Assembly (NCBI GenBank): GCA_910577565.1
Contig: CAJTNJ010000001.1
Span: forward strand, 124,001-188,000
Source of the DNA: an uncultured Oscillospiraceae bacterium
GTDB taxonomy: Bacteria; Bacillota; Clostridia; Oscillospirales; Ruminococcaceae
Direction of reading: 5' to 3'
DNA: 64,000 nt
The notes below the pieces were generated by a model. The model saw only the letters and a program-made list of their open reading frames with translations. It made no database searches and was not told where the DNA came from. Shown here piece after piece: positions 8,341 through 17,116 of the stretch. The position numbers were made by a program, and so were the translations under genes. Every line of letters starts with the position of its first letter. Position 1 is the first letter of the stretch.

Positions 8341-10104
8341 CTACCACCGCTTCTTTTTGGCTTTATCTTTTCTTCTGTTTTCAATTTGCTCCAATGTCAT
8401 GTCAGATATATTCTCTGTGTTTTTTTCATGCTCATCCTTTACAACACTTATATAATCATCCAAAACCTCAACGGTATTTGAAAAGTTACTGTTTTCGTTT
8501 ATTATTCTTGAGAATGTGCCCATCTCATCTTCGTCAAAAACAGAATGAAAAGCAGATACATCAAAATTATCATTTAACTTTAACCTATCGAGCATTATTT
8601 CATAAACCCTTTTGTGCCATTTGGTTATAAACTCATCAGGTTTTATTTTATTGTATATATAATCAGCATAATCGGGATTATTGAACAAAAATTTAATAAT
8701 GCCCTGTTCTGCCTTTGCTGCTTTTGGATATTTTGCACTATCCGGATTTATTTTATCTCTATAGGAAACTCTTGCAAATTCTCTGTCAACATTTTTGCGG
8801 TAACTTTTCCTTTTTTTGTTTAATATAAAGTTTACTTGATTTGAAATAACTTCTCTAGGCAACCCAAGCTCCCTGCAAAGTTCACCAATATATACTTCTC
8901 GGTCAAGAGGATCAACCATATTGCAGATAAAAGCGCAATATTCGTTGATATAATTCCTTTTTTGCTCCGGATCATCAAGGTCATATTTGTCTGACATGTT
9001 TTCAATTTTTGTTTTTGTAACGCTTTGTGCTTCATCTATAGCTACTTTTAACCTTCCGGCCCCGTATTTTTTGATATATTCATCGGGATCTTTTGCTCCG
9101 TTAATTTTTAAAACCCTTGGCTTTATTCCAATATCCATAAACATTTTAGATGCTCTTTCCATAGCGATACGACCGGCTTTATCGGAATCATATGCTATAA
9201 CAATGTCTTTAGCATGCCTTGACATTAAACGAGTTTGTTCTGCTGTCAAAGCCGTTCCAAGCGTTGCTACAGCATTTGTAAAACCACCTTGATGCATTGC
9301 TATAACATCCATATAACCTTCACAAAGTATCAAAGTTTCTAAGCGGCTATTTTTTGCAAAATATAAAGCATAAAGTCCTAAGCTTTTTTTAAAAACGACA
9401 GTATCAGAACTGTTTAAATATTTAGGTTTTGAATCATCAAGAACTCTGCCACCAAAACCTATAACATTGCCCCTTAAATCTATAATGGGAAAAATTACCC
9501 TATTTCTAAATTTATCATAATAATTTATGTTGCCGTTTTTTGTTGACCTTGAAACTAAATCAGCCTCAAACATCTCTTCACATGAAAAACCTTTAGATTC
9601 TAAGTGATTTTGTAAATCATTCCAAGAATCAGCTGCATATCCAAGGCCAAACTTTATTATGTTTTTTTTTAAAATCTGCCTTTTATAAAAATACTCAAGG
9701 CCTGCTTTACCTTTGTCCAAACGCAAATTATTAAAAAAGAACTTTGCCGCAATCTTATTCATTTTGAGAATTCTTTCTCTTTTTTTGCTCAGCTTGTCAC
9801 CTTGCTCATCTTCAAGAACGGTCATTCCAACTCTTGAAGCCAATAACTTTACAGCGTCTACATAATTCAAATTTTCGATTTTTTCAATAAATGTGATTAC
9901 ATCACCACCGGCACCACAACCAAAGCAATAAAAACTTTGTGTTTCTTCATAAACCACCAAAGAAGGTGTCTTTTCCAAATGAAACGGACATAAACATTTT
10001 TTATTTCTCCCAATTGACTTCAGTTCAACATAAGAGGATATGACAGAGGTGATATCACAAACCGCTTTGAGCTGAGCTATAAAGTTTTCACTTATTTTAA
10101 CCAT
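8341..10104 (-). CDS. dnaG: DNA primase
   Basis: Makes RNA primers for the replication fork and binds the DnaB/DnaC-type helicase. The 587-aa protein has the N-terminal CHC2 zinc ribbon (C39, H42, C60, C63), the catalytic primase core with a TOPRIM domain (LCEGYMDVIAMHQGG, then the acidic AYDSDKAG), and a C-terminal helical part that should contact the helicase. A GTG at 10107 could add one residue; the ATG at 10104 has the better distance to GAGGA. The gene lies 14 bp after dgt and 28 bp before rpoD, as in the conserved operon. Confidence 0.96.
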   Translation of the reverse strand: MVKISENFIAQLKAVCDITSVISSYVELKSIGRNKKCLCPFHLEKTPSLVVYEETQSFYCFGCGAGGDVITFIEKIENLNYVDAVKLLASRVGMTVLEDEQGDKLSKKRERILKMNKIAAKFFFNNLRLDKGKAGLEYFYKRQILKKNIIKFGLGYAADSWNDLQNHLESKGFSCEEMFEADLVSRSTKNGNINYYDKFRNRVIFPIIDLRGNVIGFGGRVLDDSKPKYLNSSDTVVFKKSLGLYALYFAKNSRLETLILCEGYMDVIAMHQGGFTNAVATLGTALTAEQTRLMSRHAKDIVIAYDSDKAGRIAMERASKMFMDIGIKPRVLKINGAKDPDEYIKKYGAGRLKVAIDEAQSVTKTKIENMSDKYDLDDPEQKRNYINEYCAFICNMVDPLDREVYIGELCRELGLPREVISNQVNFILNKKRKSYRKNVDREFARVSYRDKINPDSAKYPKAAKAEQGIIKFLFNNPDYADYIYNKIKPDEFITKWHKRVYEIMLDRLKLNDNFDVSAFHSVFDEDEMGTFSRIINENSNFSNTVEVLDDYISVVKDEHEKNTENISDMTLEQIENRRKDKAKKKRW

Positions 10105-10117
10105 CACACCATCCTCA

Positions 10118-11125
10118 CTATATTCCCCAAAGCTTAGGAATGAACAAATTAGAAAATTGCTCTATTATATATCTGTCGCTCATACCTGATATATAATCAC
10201 AAACAGCACGATCTACATCAAAATCTTTTGCTATCTTTTTATAAAAATCAGGCAGTTTTGAGTTGTTTAATTTATAATGCTTATATAAATTTTTAACGAT
10301 ATTTCTTGCTTTATCCTGTTCTGATTGCACCACATTTCCATAATAGACATTTTCAAACATATATTTTCTAAGTTTTGAATGTGCTTTAAATGCGCAAGGG
10401 TCCATTTTAACATCGTCTTTGCTGTTTTCTATGATAGATTTTACCGAAGTTGCTATTCTCTCGCTTTTAGTGTACCCCAAAACGTCCAAACAGTCTTTAG
10501 GCAGATCGTCATTTCTTATAATTCCGGCTCTTATAGCATCATCTATGTCATGATTTATGTAGGCAACCTTATCACATATGCTTACAATTCTGCCTTCAAA
10601 AGTTTCGGCTTCATTATCTCCAAACGAGTGACACCTAATTCCATCTATTACCTCATAAGTTAAATTTAATCCCTTGCCATGGTTTTCCAAAAACTCAACA
10701 ACTCTTACACTGTTTTGCGAGTGAGAAAAGCCATATGGGCAAACTTCATTTAGCGCTTCTTCACCAGCATGTCCAAAAGGAGCATGCCCGATATCATGTC
10801 CAAGCGCTATAGCCTCAGTTAAATCTTCATTCAATCTGAGGCCTCTCGCAACTGTTCTTGAAATTTGCGAAACTTCAAGCGAATGCACAAGCCTTGTTCT
10901 ATAATGATCCCCACAAGGAGCCAAAAAAACCTGTGTTTTTTGTTTTAGTCTGTTAAATGCATTGCTATGTAATATTCTATCTCTATCACGCTGAAAATCA
11001 GTTCTTAAATCTGTTGAAGTTTCTTCCCTTGCTCTGCCTTTGCTGTTAACTACAAGACATGCCTTAGGACTTAACGTCTCAATTTCAAGCTGCTGTGTCC
11101 TGCGCTGAATTGACGATTGATCCAT
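10118..11125 (-). CDS. dgt: Deoxyguanosinetriphosphate triphosphohydrolase-like HD-domain protein
   Basis: Member of the dNTP triphosphohydrolase family, which removes triphosphate from dNTPs and so tunes the nucleotide pool. The HD metal site is visible: H81 in RTRLVHSLEVS, the HD pair at 110-111 in ALGHDIGHAPFGH, with further His downstream. Length 335 aa is that of the shorter Gram-positive dgt-like group rather than the 505-aa E. coli enzyme, so substrate range may differ. AAGGAG lies 12 bases ahead of the ATG. First gene of the dgt-dnaG-rpoD set; a clear promoter was not found upstream. Confidence 0.88.
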   Translation of the reverse strand: MDQSSIQRRTQQLEIETLSPKACLVVNSKGRAREETSTDLRTDFQRDRDRILHSNAFNRLKQKTQVFLAPCGDHYRTRLVHSLEVSQISRTVARGLRLNEDLTEAIALGHDIGHAPFGHAGEEALNEVCPYGFSHSQNSVRVVEFLENHGKGLNLTYEVIDGIRCHSFGDNEAETFEGRIVSICDKVAYINHDIDDAIRAGIIRNDDLPKDCLDVLGYTKSERIATSVKSIIENSKDDVKMDPCAFKAHSKLRKYMFENVYYGNVVQSEQDKARNIVKNLYKHYKLNNSKLPDFYKKIAKDFDVDRAVCDYISGMSDRYIIEQFSNLFIPKLWGI

Positions 11126-11211
11126 AAACTATAAGTTCTCCTTAAAATTAACATTCTACTATAGAATAGACAATAAATATCAAAGTCCCTCTTTTTTTAT
11201 AAAAAAATCAA

Positions 11212-11850
11212 TTATTTTTTTATAATTGGTATTCTTTCCCAATTACTTTCATTAATTTTAATCTCGGCTTTTGCAGCAGTTGCATTTGTTAAAGCATTTT
11301 TTAGTGCATCTAATTGTTCCGTTTCAATTAACAAATTAACAGAAACTTTATCAGCAAAGTCCTTTCTCAATATTCTTACTTCAAAGTCTTCGATTATGCG
11401 CTCTACCTTTGAAAGATCGCTATAGTCAACTATAACAGTCAAAAAATCACATATTTTACAGTTGGCAAAATTTGCATTTTTTATCAACAACTTGCAAGTA
11501 TCTGAATATGCTCTAGCTAAGCCACCTGTTCCAAGCAAAACTCCGCCGAAATAACGCGTTATAACAACACATACATTAAAAATTTTCTCTCTTTTTAAAA
11601 CCTCAAGCACGGGTCTGCCAGCAGTGCCTTGTGGTTCTCCATCATCCGAACAATACATGATTCCTGTGTCATAAATTGTATAGGCAGAAACATTATGAGA
11701 TGCGTCTTTATATTCCGATTTAATTTTAGATATAAACTTTTCCGATTGTTCTTTATCTATTGTATGACACATATGTCCCAAAAAACGAGAGTGTTTTTCA
11801 ACAAGTTCAGCTTCAACAAAATCCATTATTGTTAAAAAAGATTCACTCAT
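11212..11850 (-). CDS. YigZ/IMPACT family protein
   Basis: A 212-residue protein of the UPF0029/IMPACT family. Conserved segments are DDGEPQGTAGRP (69-80) and RYFGGVLLGTGGLARAY (99-115); a C-terminal ferredoxin-like domain (DUF1949 type) follows. Biochemical role in bacteria is poorly defined; the eukaryotic relative acts on translation control. The longest frame starts 12 codons earlier, but GGGTGGG lies just upstream of the ATG at 11850 and the family normally begins here. Transcribed separately or together with dgt, whose start is 86 bp downstream of this stop codon. Confidence 0.85.
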   Translation of the reverse strand: MSESFLTIMDFVEAELVEKHSRFLGHMCHTIDKEQSEKFISKIKSEYKDASHNVSAYTIYDTGIMYCSDDGEPQGTAGRPVLEVLKREKIFNVCVVITRYFGGVLLGTGGLARAYSDTCKLLIKNANFANCKICDFLTVIVDYSDLSKVERIIEDFEVRILRKDFADKVSVNLLIETEQLDALKNALTNATAAKAEIKINESNWERIPIIKK

Positions 11851-12409
11851 ATAACCCACCCATAATATATTAAACCACAAAAACAAAGTTGTTTTTATAT
11901 GATTTTTTAATCAATAATAATAAACTTAACAAATCAATTATATTTAAAATTTAAGAAGCTTAAGCAACAGAAGATTTTTTGACAAACATTTTATTTTATT
12001 TCAATGTGTGAATATAATGTGTTTCAAGTTACAATCAAGTGGATTTCTAATTTTTTATTTTTATTATACATTAAACTATCTTTATTAACACTAACTTTTA
12101 ACTAGAAAATCTTGCATATTAAAAATTAAATTCATAAGCAAAATTTTTATATCTTATTTTCCAACAAACTTTAAACTTGTAAAAGACCATATCTAAGTTG
12201 ATAAGTCTTTTGCATATTTTCTCAAAATTATACTGAAAAGTCATTATATAATAAATCAATTTATTATAAGTTCTAAACAAACATAGTTTTTAAAGTTTGA
12301 TTGCATTTTTTGTGGTCTTTAAAACTTTAATTTATTTATAGTTATGATAACAGTTTTTGCATAAATAATACTCAAATTTTAACGGAATTTAATTTGAAAA
12401 GTTTTTCAT
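11851..12409. other. Gene-free AT-rich spacer between M23 peptidase and yigZ genes
   Basis: No ORF with a ribosome site. It holds a hairpin at 12181-12211, annotated separately. I see no recognisable gene relic or riboswitch in it. Confidence 0.4.
12181..12211 (-). terminator. Candidate terminator of the ftsE-ftsX-M23 transcript
   Basis: AAAAGAC (12181-12187) pairs with GTCTTTT (12205-12211), and an inner TATC/GATA pairing extends the stem. T/A tracts on both sides would allow termination in either direction. It is about 200 bp beyond the M23 gene stop. Confidence 0.4.
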
Positions 12410-13642
12410 TTAAAATGGTGGTGCAATATGATTTCCATTTTTTCTAAGTTCAAAGTGACAATGGAATCCCATAGACTGTCCAGTGTTGCCCACATTTCCA
12501 ATGTAATCCCCTCTGTTTACATTTTGACCGGCTCTCACACAATAGCTACTCATATGGCCGTAAAGCGTTGCGTATCCATCGCCATGATCAATTACAACAA
12601 CATTCCCATATCCACCAAAACCAGACCCAGGATATCCAAACATAGCAACTATAACCCTGCCGCCCCTTGAAGCATAAATTTTGTTAGGTCTTCCCTTAGT
12701 GGCAATATCAATTCCTTTGTGAGCTGCTCCTTTATATGCTTGAGATATATAACAAGGTTGAGCTACTGGAAATAGATATCCACCACTATCAGGTTTTATA
12801 TCAGTTCCACCAGACTTTTTATTAATTTCATCTGTGGCATCTTCTAACTGTTCCTGAGCAATTTTTTTAGCTTTTTCAATTTTAGATTGTGCATTTTTTA
12901 TCGCTTGTGATTGTTGATTGCTCTTTTTAAGCTGAACACTCAATGAACTGTAACTTAAATTCATTTGTTTTTTTATATTGTTAGACTCAACAGCTTGTTT
13001 TTTTATTTCGTCCAAAGAAGCATTTATTAAAGCTTTATCTGCGTTTATCTTAGAAATTTTTGTTTCTACTTTTGCTTTTTCCGAATTTATTGCAGCAACT
13101 TGACTATCGAGACTGTTCGTTAAACATTTATCGTGATCGGATATTTTTTTTACATATGTAATATTAGATATAAATTGTCCAAAATCTTGAGAAGAGAGCA
13201 AAACATCCAGAGTATTAGTTTGACTTGACATATAATTTTCTCTCATTCTAATACGAAGCTGATTTTTAATATCTTCTTTTTTAACTTCCATATCGTCTAT
13301 GTCTTTTTGCATAGCATATATTTGTTCTTGGTTTTCTATAATTTGATCGTTTAATCTATTAATAGCAAACTGTTTTTCATTCATTTTAGAATTCAAGTCA
13401 TTAATTTGTGACTCATATACATTTATCTGGTCAGAAATTACTGATATTTGTTGAGTAAGCGTATTTTGATATTTACTCTGTTCTGCAGCATTGCCCTCTA
13501 ACTTATCAAGCTCTTTTTGATATTTGGTAATCTCTTGTTGAAGTTCGCTAACAGTTTTTGCAGAAGCCGATAAGGGAAATAACCCGCATAGCAATGATAA
13601 ACATATTAATATGCATATTAAGCTTCTCCTACGTTTAAACAT
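12410..13642 (-). CDS. Secreted coiled-coil M23 murein hydrolase (EnvC-like)
   Basis: Exported 410-aa protein: signal peptide about residues 1-28 (RRR followed by a hydrophobic core and SASA/K), then a long coiled coil rich in Gln, Lys and Ile to roughly residue 260, then a C-terminal LytM/M23 domain with the zinc motifs HKGIDIA (HxxxD) and HCHFEL (HxH) and GHMSS. All zinc ligands appear present, so it may be an active endopeptidase rather than a degenerate activator. It directly follows ftsE and ftsX, the usual partner complex that controls such hydrolases at the septum. The start is the ATG at 13642 behind GGGGAGG; the longest frame starts 18 codons earlier without one. Confidence 0.9.
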   Translation of the reverse strand: MFKRRRSLICILICLSLLCGLFPLSASAKTVSELQQEITKYQKELDKLEGNAAEQSKYQNTLTQQISVISDQINVYESQINDLNSKMNEKQFAINRLNDQIIENQEQIYAMQKDIDDMEVKKEDIKNQLRIRMRENYMSSQTNTLDVLLSSQDFGQFISNITYVKKISDHDKCLTNSLDSQVAAINSEKAKVETKISKINADKALINASLDEIKKQAVESNNIKKQMNLSYSSLSVQLKKSNQQSQAIKNAQSKIEKAKKIAQEQLEDATDEINKKSGGTDIKPDSGGYLFPVAQPCYISQAYKGAAHKGIDIATKGRPNKIYASRGGRVIVAMFGYPGSGFGGYGNVVVIDHGDGYATLYGHMSSYCVRAGQNVNRGDYIGNVGNTGQSMGFHCHFELRKNGNHIAPPF

Positions 13643-13767
13643 AAAATAAATATCCTCCCCATTAAAAAACGTTTGTTTTAAATATAATGAAATCACAAAT
13701 ATATAAATTTGTAAAACTTAAATTAAATAATAACCAATTGCACTTTGATTTGTAAATAAACCGAATG

Positions 13768-14670
13768 TTAGACACTTAAATGTTTTCTTAAACTTATTAA
13801 ACTTCCTATCGCTCCTGCCAAAATTCCTCCAAATAAGAAACCTACAGCAAGAATCCAACCTATGTTCCAAAACGGAACTAAACTTGTAAACATAGATTTT
13901 AAAAATAATGAAGTGTTACCGGTTAATATTTTAACAACCGCTTCATATCCAACAAATGTTAATATGAATGCGCATATTGCTGAAATTAACCCAATAACCA
14001 TTCCCTCAATAAGAAATGGCAGCCTTACAAAATTGTTTGTGGCACCAACCTGTTTCATAATACCAATTTCGCGTCTTCTGGCAAAAACCGTAGCCCTTAT
14101 GGTATTTGAAATAATAATCAAAGAAACTAAAATAAGCGAAATTACTATGCTAAAGCCAAACCATCCTATGGCACTGTTTAGGTCCTTAATTGTATTTGCA
14201 ATATTTGTTGGAGCGGTTACACTTTCAACTATTGAAGAATCATTTGCAACAGAAACTATATCGTCAATTCTTGACATATCCTTTATATATATATTAATTG
14301 AAGCCGGTAAAATATTGTCTTCTTCCAAAGTTTTTATGGCAGCATCATTGCCAAGTTGGCTTGCATAGTTAATATAGGCTTGTTCCTTTGAAATATAGTT
14401 GACATTTTTTACGCTAAAATTAGAGTTAAACAATTCAATTAAATTGTCCACGTCATCCTGACTACTGCCATCTTTTATGAAAACAGCCACAGTGCTTTGT
14501 TCTCCAACATAACCAACAATGCTATTCATATTTTCAGTCAACAATACGGCAAATCCAACCATAAGCAAACATGCAGTCAAAACTCCTATGGAAGCCAAAG
14601 ACATAAGCTTATTATTGGAAACATTCCTAAAACCTTCTGAAATTAGATATTTAATACTACTTCCCTTCAT
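13768..14670 (-). CDS. ftsX: Cell-division ABC transporter permease FtsX
   Basis: Membrane partner of FtsE, 300 aa. Topology matches FtsX: cytosolic N-terminus, first helix at about 24-45, an extracellular domain of some 110 residues, then three helices (about 168-195, 215-245, 262-292). FtsEX relays divisome state through ATP hydrolysis to an external cell-wall hydrolase, here very likely the M23 protein encoded next. The start is the ATG at 14670 with GGAGG five bases upstream; an in-frame TTG at 14682 overlaps that ribosome site. The gene start overlaps the 3' end of ftsE by 14 bp, so the two are translationally coupled. Confidence 0.93.
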   Translation of the reverse strand: MKGSSIKYLISEGFRNVSNNKLMSLASIGVLTACLLMVGFAVLLTENMNSIVGYVGEQSTVAVFIKDGSSQDDVDNLIELFNSNFSVKNVNYISKEQAYINYASQLGNDAAIKTLEEDNILPASINIYIKDMSRIDDIVSVANDSSIVESVTAPTNIANTIKDLNSAIGWFGFSIVISLILVSLIIISNTIRATVFARRREIGIMKQVGATNNFVRLPFLIEGMVIGLISAICAFILTFVGYEAVVKILTGNTSLFLKSMFTSLVPFWNIGWILAVGFLFGGILAGAIGSLISLRKHLSV

Positions 14671-15346
14671 TTTGTCCTCCAATTACCTCATCAAATGCAA
14701 TTTGACCATTTTCAATACTTACAACTCTTCCGCCAAAGTGGCGAACAAGCTCATGTTCGTGAGTTACAAGCATTATTGTCGTACCGCAATAACGATTAAT
14801 ATCAAACAACAACTCAACAATTTGAAGAGAAAGAGCAGGGTCAAGGTTGCCGGTAGGCTCATCTGCAATCAAAATTGGCGGGCCGCTTGCAAGTGCACGA
14901 GCTATTGCCACACGCTGTTGTTCACCACCGGACATTTCATGAGGATATTTGTTAGCTTCATCTCTTAAATTAACCAAATCTAAAACATACGGCACTCTTG
15001 CTTTTATATACTTGTTAGAATGATTTGTAACACGCAAAACAAACGCAACATTATCAAAAACGGTCATATTTTGAATAAGCCTAAAGTCTTGAAATATCAT
15101 TCCCATAGTACGCCTAAAGTAAGGCACTTCAAATTTTCTAAGCTTACCTAAATTATATCCATTTATAAATACACTGCCACTTGTTGCTACATTCTCACAA
15201 GTGATTAACTTAAGCAATGAACTTTTGCCGGCACCAGATTGACCAACTAAAAACAAAAACTCACCGTCTTCAACCTTTAAACTAATATGGTGAAGAGCAT
15301 GTGTACCATTGTCATAATCAAAACAGACATTTTTCATATCTATCAT
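14657..15346 (-). CDS. ftsE: Cell-division ABC transporter ATP-binding protein FtsE
   Basis: Cytoplasmic ATPase of the FtsEX complex, 229 aa. Motifs: Walker A GQSGAGKSS (35-43), Q-loop in FQDFRL, signature MSGGEQQRVAIARAL, Walker B ILIADEPTGNLDP and switch His in LVTHEHEL. A TTG six codons upstream overlaps the AAGGAG site, so the ATG at 15346 is preferred. First gene of the ftsE-ftsX-M23 set; no strong promoter was found directly ahead, and the upstream pucR-type gene ends in a terminator. Confidence 0.95.
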   Translation of the reverse strand: MIDMKNVCFDYDNGTHALHHISLKVEDGEFLFLVGQSGAGKSSLLKLITCENVATSGSVFINGYNLGKLRKFEVPYFRRTMGMIFQDFRLIQNMTVFDNVAFVLRVTNHSNKYIKARVPYVLDLVNLRDEANKYPHEMSGGEQQRVAIARALASGPPILIADEPTGNLDPALSLQIVELLFDINRYCGTTIMLVTHEHELVRHFGGRVVSIENGQIAFDEVIGGQNEGK

Positions 15347-15433
15347 AAAATAATTCTCCTTCAAAAAGGATCTAAATCATATCCATATTATTGTAAAACA
15401 TTTTCTAATATATTATTTTATTAACCACCAAAA

Positions 15434-15464
15434 ACGACAAAGTAAAAAACTTCAACTCTGTCGT
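15434..15464 (-). terminator. Terminator of the PucR-type regulator gene
   Basis: A 10-bp stem (15434-15443 with 15455-15464, one mismatch) begins 15 bp after the stop codon and, read on the minus strand, is followed by TTTTTGG. It separates the regulator from ftsE. Confidence 0.6.
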
Positions 15465-15478
15465 AGTTTAGATTTTTA

Positions 15479-16564
15479 TTATAGTTTGTTTGGATTAGAT
15501 AATAAATATTTGCGCACCATTAAAGATATTTTAAAGACTATAGCATCATCAAAATCTCTCAAATCCAGTCCTGTTACTTTCTTGATTTTTTCCAATCTAT
15601 AAACTAATGTATTTCTATGCACAAACAACTTACGTGATGTCTCAGAAACATTAAGATTGTTTTCAAAAAACTTTTGTATTGTAAAAAGAGTTTCCTGATC
15701 TAAAGAATCAATAGACTCTTTTTGAAATACTTCCTTTAGAAAAGTTTTACACAAAGTAGTTGGCAGTTGATAAATAAGCCTTGCTATGCCAAGGTTGTTG
15801 TAACTAATTATAACCTTTTCAGTATCAAAGACCTTACCAACTTCCAAAGCGACCTGTGCCTCTTTAAAAGAACGCGCAAGATCCTTGACATTTTTAACAG
15901 GGATACCAATGCCGACAAACGATCTTATCGAAAGTTCACTAAACAATGTATCAACTATTGAACTTGCAAGTTTTTCAAGATCGGATGATTTTATCTCTTC
16001 ACGAATTTCTTTAATTAACACCATATCAGTTCCACTAATGCTAAACACAAAATCTTTTTGCTTATTTGGAAATATATTTTGAACTACATCAAATGTTGAA
16101 ACATCATTGTTTCTTAGCGTTCTAATTAAAAAAACTACTCTTTTTGCATCGATTTTAAAACGAAGTTCTCTAGCTTTTATATAAATATCGCCAGGCAGTA
16201 TATTATCAAGTATTACATTCTTTACAAAATTATTTCTATCGTATTTTTCATCATAATACTGCTTAATATTTGATAAAGCAATAGCCAAAATTTTTGCATA
16301 TTTAACTGCTGTTTCATCAATTCCTTCAACAAAAACAGCATATTCCGATCCAGATGTAACACTAAATATTTTATATGCATATCCATCGCGAACAAAAACA
16401 TCTTGAGATTCAATATGATCTATTGAAAAAATATCATTGCAAAATCCAATTCTTGTGAGCTCACTACATGCTATTATTGTAGCAGTTTCGTCCATAACGC
16501 CAATTACCCTATTAATAGCGTCTCGCATTTGGTGTATGACAGTTTGAAATAGCCTATTTGACAT
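15479..16564 (-). CDS. PucR/CdaR-type transcriptional regulator
   Basis: A 361-residue protein with the C-terminal PucR helix-turn-helix domain (NVSETSRKLFVHRNTLVYRL, about 303-322, followed by the usual LDLRDFDDAIVFKISL tail) and an N-terminal region resembling a sugar-diacid sensing domain (INRVIGVMDETATIIACSEL). The central part looks like the GGDEF-like segment found in CdaR proteins. Members usually activate genes for purine, sugar-diacid or amino-acid use, but no catabolic genes are adjacent here, so the ligand is unknown. Strong GGAGGGGGAG ribosome site. It has a consensus promoter and a roughly 115-nt leader with alternative hairpins, which suggests its own regulation. Confidence 0.83.
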   Translation of the reverse strand: MSNRLFQTVIHQMRDAINRVIGVMDETATIIACSELTRIGFCNDIFSIDHIESQDVFVRDGYAYKIFSVTSGSEYAVFVEGIDETAVKYAKILAIALSNIKQYYDEKYDRNNFVKNVILDNILPGDIYIKARELRFKIDAKRVVFLIRTLRNNDVSTFDVVQNIFPNKQKDFVFSISGTDMVLIKEIREEIKSSDLEKLASSIVDTLFSELSIRSFVGIGIPVKNVKDLARSFKEAQVALEVGKVFDTEKVIISYNNLGIARLIYQLPTTLCKTFLKEVFQKESIDSLDQETLFTIQKFFENNLNVSETSRKLFVHRNTLVYRLEKIKKVTGLDLRDFDDAIVFKISLMVRKYLLSNPNKL

Positions 16565-16586
16565 ACACTCCCCCTCCTTTTATATT

Positions 16587-16641
16587 GTTTGCTAAAATAA
16601 GCAAAAATATCAAAAAAACTAGCAAACAAAAACCGTTTGCC
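16587..16641 (-). promoter_or_regulatory. Leader with two mutually exclusive hairpins upstream of the PucR-type gene
   Basis: In the minus-strand transcript, GGCAAAC (16641-16635) can pair with GTTTGCT (16627-16621), giving a short hairpin followed by AGTTTTTTT, like a terminator. The same 3' arm, GTTTGCTA (16627-16620), can instead pair perfectly over 8 bp with TAGCAAAC (16594-16587), close to the ribosome site. The pairings cannot coexist. Function is inferred. Confidence 0.45.
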
Positions 16642-16685
16642 TTTTTTATAGAATATATTCAATAATTTACATCATATTCAAATTC

Positions 16686-16714
16686 ATAATAACATTTTTG
16701 TCGATAATTGTCAA
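16686..16714 (-). promoter_or_regulatory. Promoter of the PucR-type regulator gene
   Basis: On the minus strand TTGACA (16714-16709) and TATTAT (16691-16686) are 17 bp apart. This is one of the best sigma-A matches in the window. It predicts a leader of about 115 nt before the start codon. Confidence 0.7.
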
Positions 16715-16729
16715 GGATTTTAAGATAGA

Positions 16730-17044
16730 GGAGTGCCCTAAAAAGTTTATAGAAAAGAAGAAAGAGAAAAAGCAGATTTAAGTGAAGGGTACAAAAACTT
16801 AGCTAGGACAAATTTATTAAAAACATGAACAAATATTTTTAAAACAGCTTTTGCAGTATATATTGATCTAAAAAAACACTTGGATCTCCTATGCAGAGGT
16901 GCTATATAATTCCTTAAATCTGAATTTACTCCTTTTACAATGTAAGTCTCACTTTTGTTTTTCTCGTTTTTATTTGTTTGTCTTCTTTTTTACATTTTTC
17001 ACATTCCATTTATATATATCATAATATTTTTTTGTGGAACACCC
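16730..17044 (-). mobile_element. Internally deleted IS1-type element with both ends (MITE-like)
   Basis: Minus-strand reading from the ATG at 17009-17007 gives MECEKCKKEDKQIKTRK, the zinc-ribbon start of an IS1-type transposase, and then jumps to the C-terminal end of the same protein (VNSDLRNYIAPLHRRSKCFF, SIYTAKAVLKIFVHVFN). The central catalytic part is missing. The ends look like imperfect inverted repeats: GGAGTGCCCTAAAAAG inward from 16730 and GGGTGTTCCACAAAAAA inward from 17044. ATTTTAA occurs at 16717-16723 and 17045-17051 and may be a target duplication, though the left copy is six bases away from the repeat end. About 315 bp long, it cannot move itself. Confidence 0.65.
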
Positions 17045-17057
17045 ATTTTAACTCTTT

Positions 17058-17086
17058 TTGATTTTAATATAAAAATATGTTATAAT
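17058..17086 (+). promoter_or_regulatory. Promoter of pcrA
   Basis: TTGATT (17058-17063) and TATAAT (17081-17086) with a 17-bp spacer, about 30 bp before the pcrA start codon and 14 bp outside the IS remnant. Confidence 0.65.
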
Positions 17087-17116
17087 AATTAAAATAAACA
17101 GTAAGAGGCATAAAAA

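Noticed and set aside
12428..12670. 80-residue plus-strand ORF over the M23 peptidase gene
   Set aside because: It is the antisense shadow of the M23 catalytic domain and has no ribosome site.
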